From: Amorphochlora amoebiformis
Taxonomy: Eukaryota; Cercozoa; Chlorarachniophyceae
Length of the DNA stretch: 64,000 nucleotides
Direction: 5' to 3'
NCBI GenBank assembly: GCA_054601695.1
Contig: BAAHQB010000222.1
Coordinates: 62,001-126,000, forward strand
In this document: positions 56,384 through 64,000 of the stretch, one piece after another
Layout: the number at the start of each line of letters is the position of its first letter
How positions within the stretch are numbered: position 1 is the first letter of the stretch
Program-made: the position numbers and the translations under genes
The notes under the pieces: model-generated
Seen by the model: the letters and a program-made list of their open reading frames with translations, nothing else
Databases searched by the model: none
What the model was told of the DNA's origin: nothing

Positions 56384-57248
56384 GATTAGAGTTTCTCAGA
56401 GGCGAGGCTACTTTACTGGCAAGCTATATTCTTAGGCTTCTACGCGTACAATTTGTCAGAGGCTGGGCTACTCTACTGGTAAGCAATCTTCTTAGGCTTC
56501 TACGCGTATACCATTGTACCTTTTATCGACATCGATTTAACAACCAATCATAAGTCGATTAACTTGGTTATCATGAAATGAATTCACTTTAAACTTAATT
56601 GGCCCATCGTACTTGCCCATCGGCTAGATCTCGTCTACCATTGCGCTAGTAGTATGATAATCTACTTCTAGACTTATCACACACATGCACTGGACTCACA
56701 CTTGCTGAGAGAATTTCATTTTATTACAATTTGTTACACAATTATTAGATTGTGATATATGTACTAGTGCTAGATCTAGTAGATGTCTAGATGTATCCAA
56801 ACATCTAGTAGATATCCAGATCTGCTAGTCTAGCCTGTATCTAGACTCTAGAGACTAGCTAGAGTATCTAGAGTATATCCAGTTGTAAGGACAATGGACC
56901 AGTCTAGCTAGCAGTATCTGTATGATAGTTCTTCATGTTGTTCTAGTAGTTGCACTAATTCTCTTCATGTAATCTAGTAATGTGCGAATATTAATATGTC
57001 ACTAACTAGCTAATGCATGTGTTTAGAAAACTAGAAGTATTTAATTGTGTCGAGTCTAACGTGACCAGTAATGGTCCACTAATGTTCATGATATCATTGT
57101 ACTGTTAATGATATAACCCGGACAATTATTCTGCTTTTGATCTAGAATATTCATAACTTAAGCCTCTTGACAACATGATTGCCAGCAAACCAATCGTAAT
57201 TGAAGAATTCTTCGCGATTTCGCCGCCCCATTTGCTACATTTTAGAGA
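56384..57248. other. Convergent intergenic region with a 62-bp tandem duplication, CTAG-rich
   Basis: 865 bp between the kinase stop codon and that of the opposite-strand protease-like gene. Immediately after the stop, a ~62-bp segment (CAGAGGCGAGGCTACTTTAC ... TTCTACGCGTA) is duplicated in tandem (about 56398-56455 and 56459-56516, ~90 percent identical). From 56755 to 56990 the sequence is very rich in CTAG/TAGATC/GATATC words. No gene seen. Confidence 0.65.
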
Positions 57249-58343
57249 CTACGCATCGAGCGTAACCCGCATCGAGGTGAAGATAGTCTCAATGGGCGAG
57301 GCGATGGCCTCCCCGCTGAGGCGAAAGCTATGTAGCATACCGATAATGAGGTTACCCTTCATGAGCGGGGCACCCACGTCTCCCGGCTTCATAAAGCGCT
57401 CTCCATTCATACCCTTGACGACAATTTGGCCGATAAACTCCTCGGTGTGTCTATGATCCTCGACGATTGCGGATGCGGCCACCTGCGTGATCTCCCCCTC
57501 TGTATACCCCGAGTGAGACCCCATCTTCCACACCCGGTCGCCGATCTGGTAGTCAACTGTCGTGTCCACTAGGCAGCCCCGTGATGTGTCGGCAAAGCAG
57601 TTATTAGAATCAACGATCTCGGTACACTTTTTTAGCTTAAGCCCATACCCAGACGCGGTGTGGTTTCCAGCACATAGGGCGATGAGCGCCACATCTACGC
57701 CAGGGCCGTGGTTGTCCTCACCCGTGGCGCCAAACTTTGTGCGCGCCACATACCCAAACACGTCGTCTACGGTGCCCCCATTGTAGCCTGAAGGATTTAT
57801 CACGTAGCTCGAGCCGTACACTGCGGGCTGAATCACACTGTCAAACGGACCCGGTCCTGTCTTGTGCGCATTGTTGAGTGGATGATAGGCTGTCATGGCG
57901 TAGCGGTTACCGTTAGGGTCCATAACAATGGCCGTGACAGTTGCGGGGCCCTGGTCGACGTCCAACGAGAGTGAGGTACCGGGGCAGACTGGGCGCCGCT
58001 TCTTGTAGTCGGGCGCCTGTTGCTTCTTGTCGACCTGGGGCATGACGTCCTTGCCTTGCGGGGTCTTGGACGTCTTAATGATCTCTTCCTCAGGCCCTCG
58101 GGTCAGGGGAAGCGACATGTTGGTCGTGGAGTTAGCCTGGAACTCATTCTCACCGTCCTCGCCAAGCTCGGGCTCCATGATATGCATCTTGGAGTGGGCC
58201 ATGGACCGAAGTTTCGCTTTAGCTTTCGACATATTTCCCTTTCCGGTTTCCTCCGTAATGCTCTCTCCCAAAACGCCACCTAAGGCGCAGAACGCAAGCA
58301 ACACTACCAGCGAGCCGTGCCTGCAGGGCATCACAAGATCCAT
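57249..58343 (-). CDS. Secreted trypsin-fold (serine-protease-like) protein lacking the catalytic Ser
   Basis: A single-exon 364-aa protein, the only intronless gene in the window. Residues 6-26 (PCRHGSLVVLLAFCALGGVLG) form a signal peptide. A polar Lys/Glu-rich linker runs to about 115. From about 120 the sequence follows the chymotrypsin-like beta-barrel order: VTAIVMDPNG, MTAYHPL (His154, as in TAAH), a long insert, PGVDVALIAL (Asp217), GDRVWKMGSHSGYTEGEI (the 'V-K-G...TG-T-G-V' strand pair), and KPGDVGAPLMKGNLIIGMLH (normally GDSGSPL). The serine position is Val323, so the triad is H-D-V and proteolysis is not expected. Two to three Asn glycosylation sequons and several Cys agree with a secretory route. 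Codon use is GC-rich. Fold assignment is moderately secure; the function is unknown. Confidence 0.75.
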   Translation of the reverse strand: MDLVMPCRHGSLVVLLAFCALGGVLGESITEETGKGNMSKAKAKLRSMAHSKMHIMEPELGEDGENEFQANSTTNMSLPLTRGPEEEIIKTSKTPQGKDVMPQVDKKQQAPDYKKRRPVCPGTSLSLDVDQGPATVTAIVMDPNGNRYAMTAYHPLNNAHKTGPGPFDSVIQPAVYGSSYVINPSGYNGGTVDDVFGYVARTKFGATGEDNHGPGVDVALIALCAGNHTASGYGLKLKKCTEIVDSNNCFADTSRGCLVDTTVDYQIGDRVWKMGSHSGYTEGEITQVAASAIVEDHRHTEEFIGQIVVKGMNGERFMKPGDVGAPLMKGNLIIGMLHSFRLSGEAIASPIETIFTSMRVTLDA

Positions 58344-58486
58344 TTAAATTCAAACGTGCGCGCGATTATAAATTCCCTACGAATTAAAACATCGGTCTTT
58401 GGAGGTTTTTCCAGCCGAAGTTTTAATTTTTTTCCCGTCTAAATAGTTGGCGTCGGGTGGCCTGTGTCCTGTGCAGGCATCGGTAG
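58344..58486. promoter_or_regulatory. Bidirectional promoter gap between the protease-like and kinesin genes
   Basis: Only 143 bp separate the two divergent ATGs, so both 5' UTRs and core promoters must be compressed here. The sequence is ordinary mixed AT/GC with no tandem repeat. I can name no specific element. Confidence 0.45.

Positions 58487-64000
<5,514 letters not shown>

Overview
This is a eukaryotic nuclear window, very probably from an alga with a complex (secondary, red-lineage) plastid. Three observations support that. The left edge holds the C-terminal part of a photosynthetic ferredoxin-NADP+ reductase. The first exon of the next gene encodes a signal-peptide-like stretch followed by a Phe-led, basic region (SASA|FPRA), resembling the ASAFAP bipartite plastid-targeting signal of stramenopiles, haptophytes and cryptophytes. 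All genes are broken by GT-AG introns. The species is not identifiable from the sequence alone.

Under the (TA)n noise I can read seven protein-coding genes. Left to right: FNR C-terminus (+, partial); a plastid-targeted class V PLP enzyme of the SufS cysteine-desulfurase family (-, 21 small exons over 16.8 kb); a PPR-like/EngB GTPase fusion (+, about 35 small exons over 18.4 kb); a type-A DnaJ co-chaperone (-, 12 exons); an SH3-ankyrin-tyrosine-kinase-like protein (+, about 25 exons); a secreted trypsin-fold protein with no catalytic serine (-, single exon); and a ubiquitin-like/armadillo/kinesin-motor protein (+, runs off the right edge). The genes alternate in direction, giving three divergent promoter gaps (18397-18542, 45879-47104, 58344-58486) and three convergent gaps that are rich in CTAG (759-1587, 36989-37499, 56384-57248). 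Most exons are only 20-100 nt. They were joined by hand from splice phase and protein-family similarity; unresolved junctions are stated.

The introns are made almost entirely of low-complexity DNA: (TA)n tracts often hundreds of bases long, telomere-type TTAGGG/CCCTAA islands, GA/CT tracts and small minisatellites. Two things stand out. First, many exons are flanked by truncated copies of their own edges: copies of the 5' exon end with its acceptor lie upstream, and copies of the 3' exon end with its donor lie downstream. Second, telomere-type and GA/CT repeats inside introns are strongly oriented so that the transcript carries CCCTAA and CT, which supply branch-point-like CTAAC and pyrimidine tracts, and many splice sites are fused directly to telomeric repeats.

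Functionally, FNR, the SufS-like protein and perhaps the PPR-EngB protein belong to plastid biology (electron transfer, sulfur or PLP chemistry, organelle ribosome assembly). The SufS-like and PPR-EngB genes share a 146-bp bidirectional promoter gap. I found no tRNA, rRNA, CRISPR array or recognisable transposon coding sequence.
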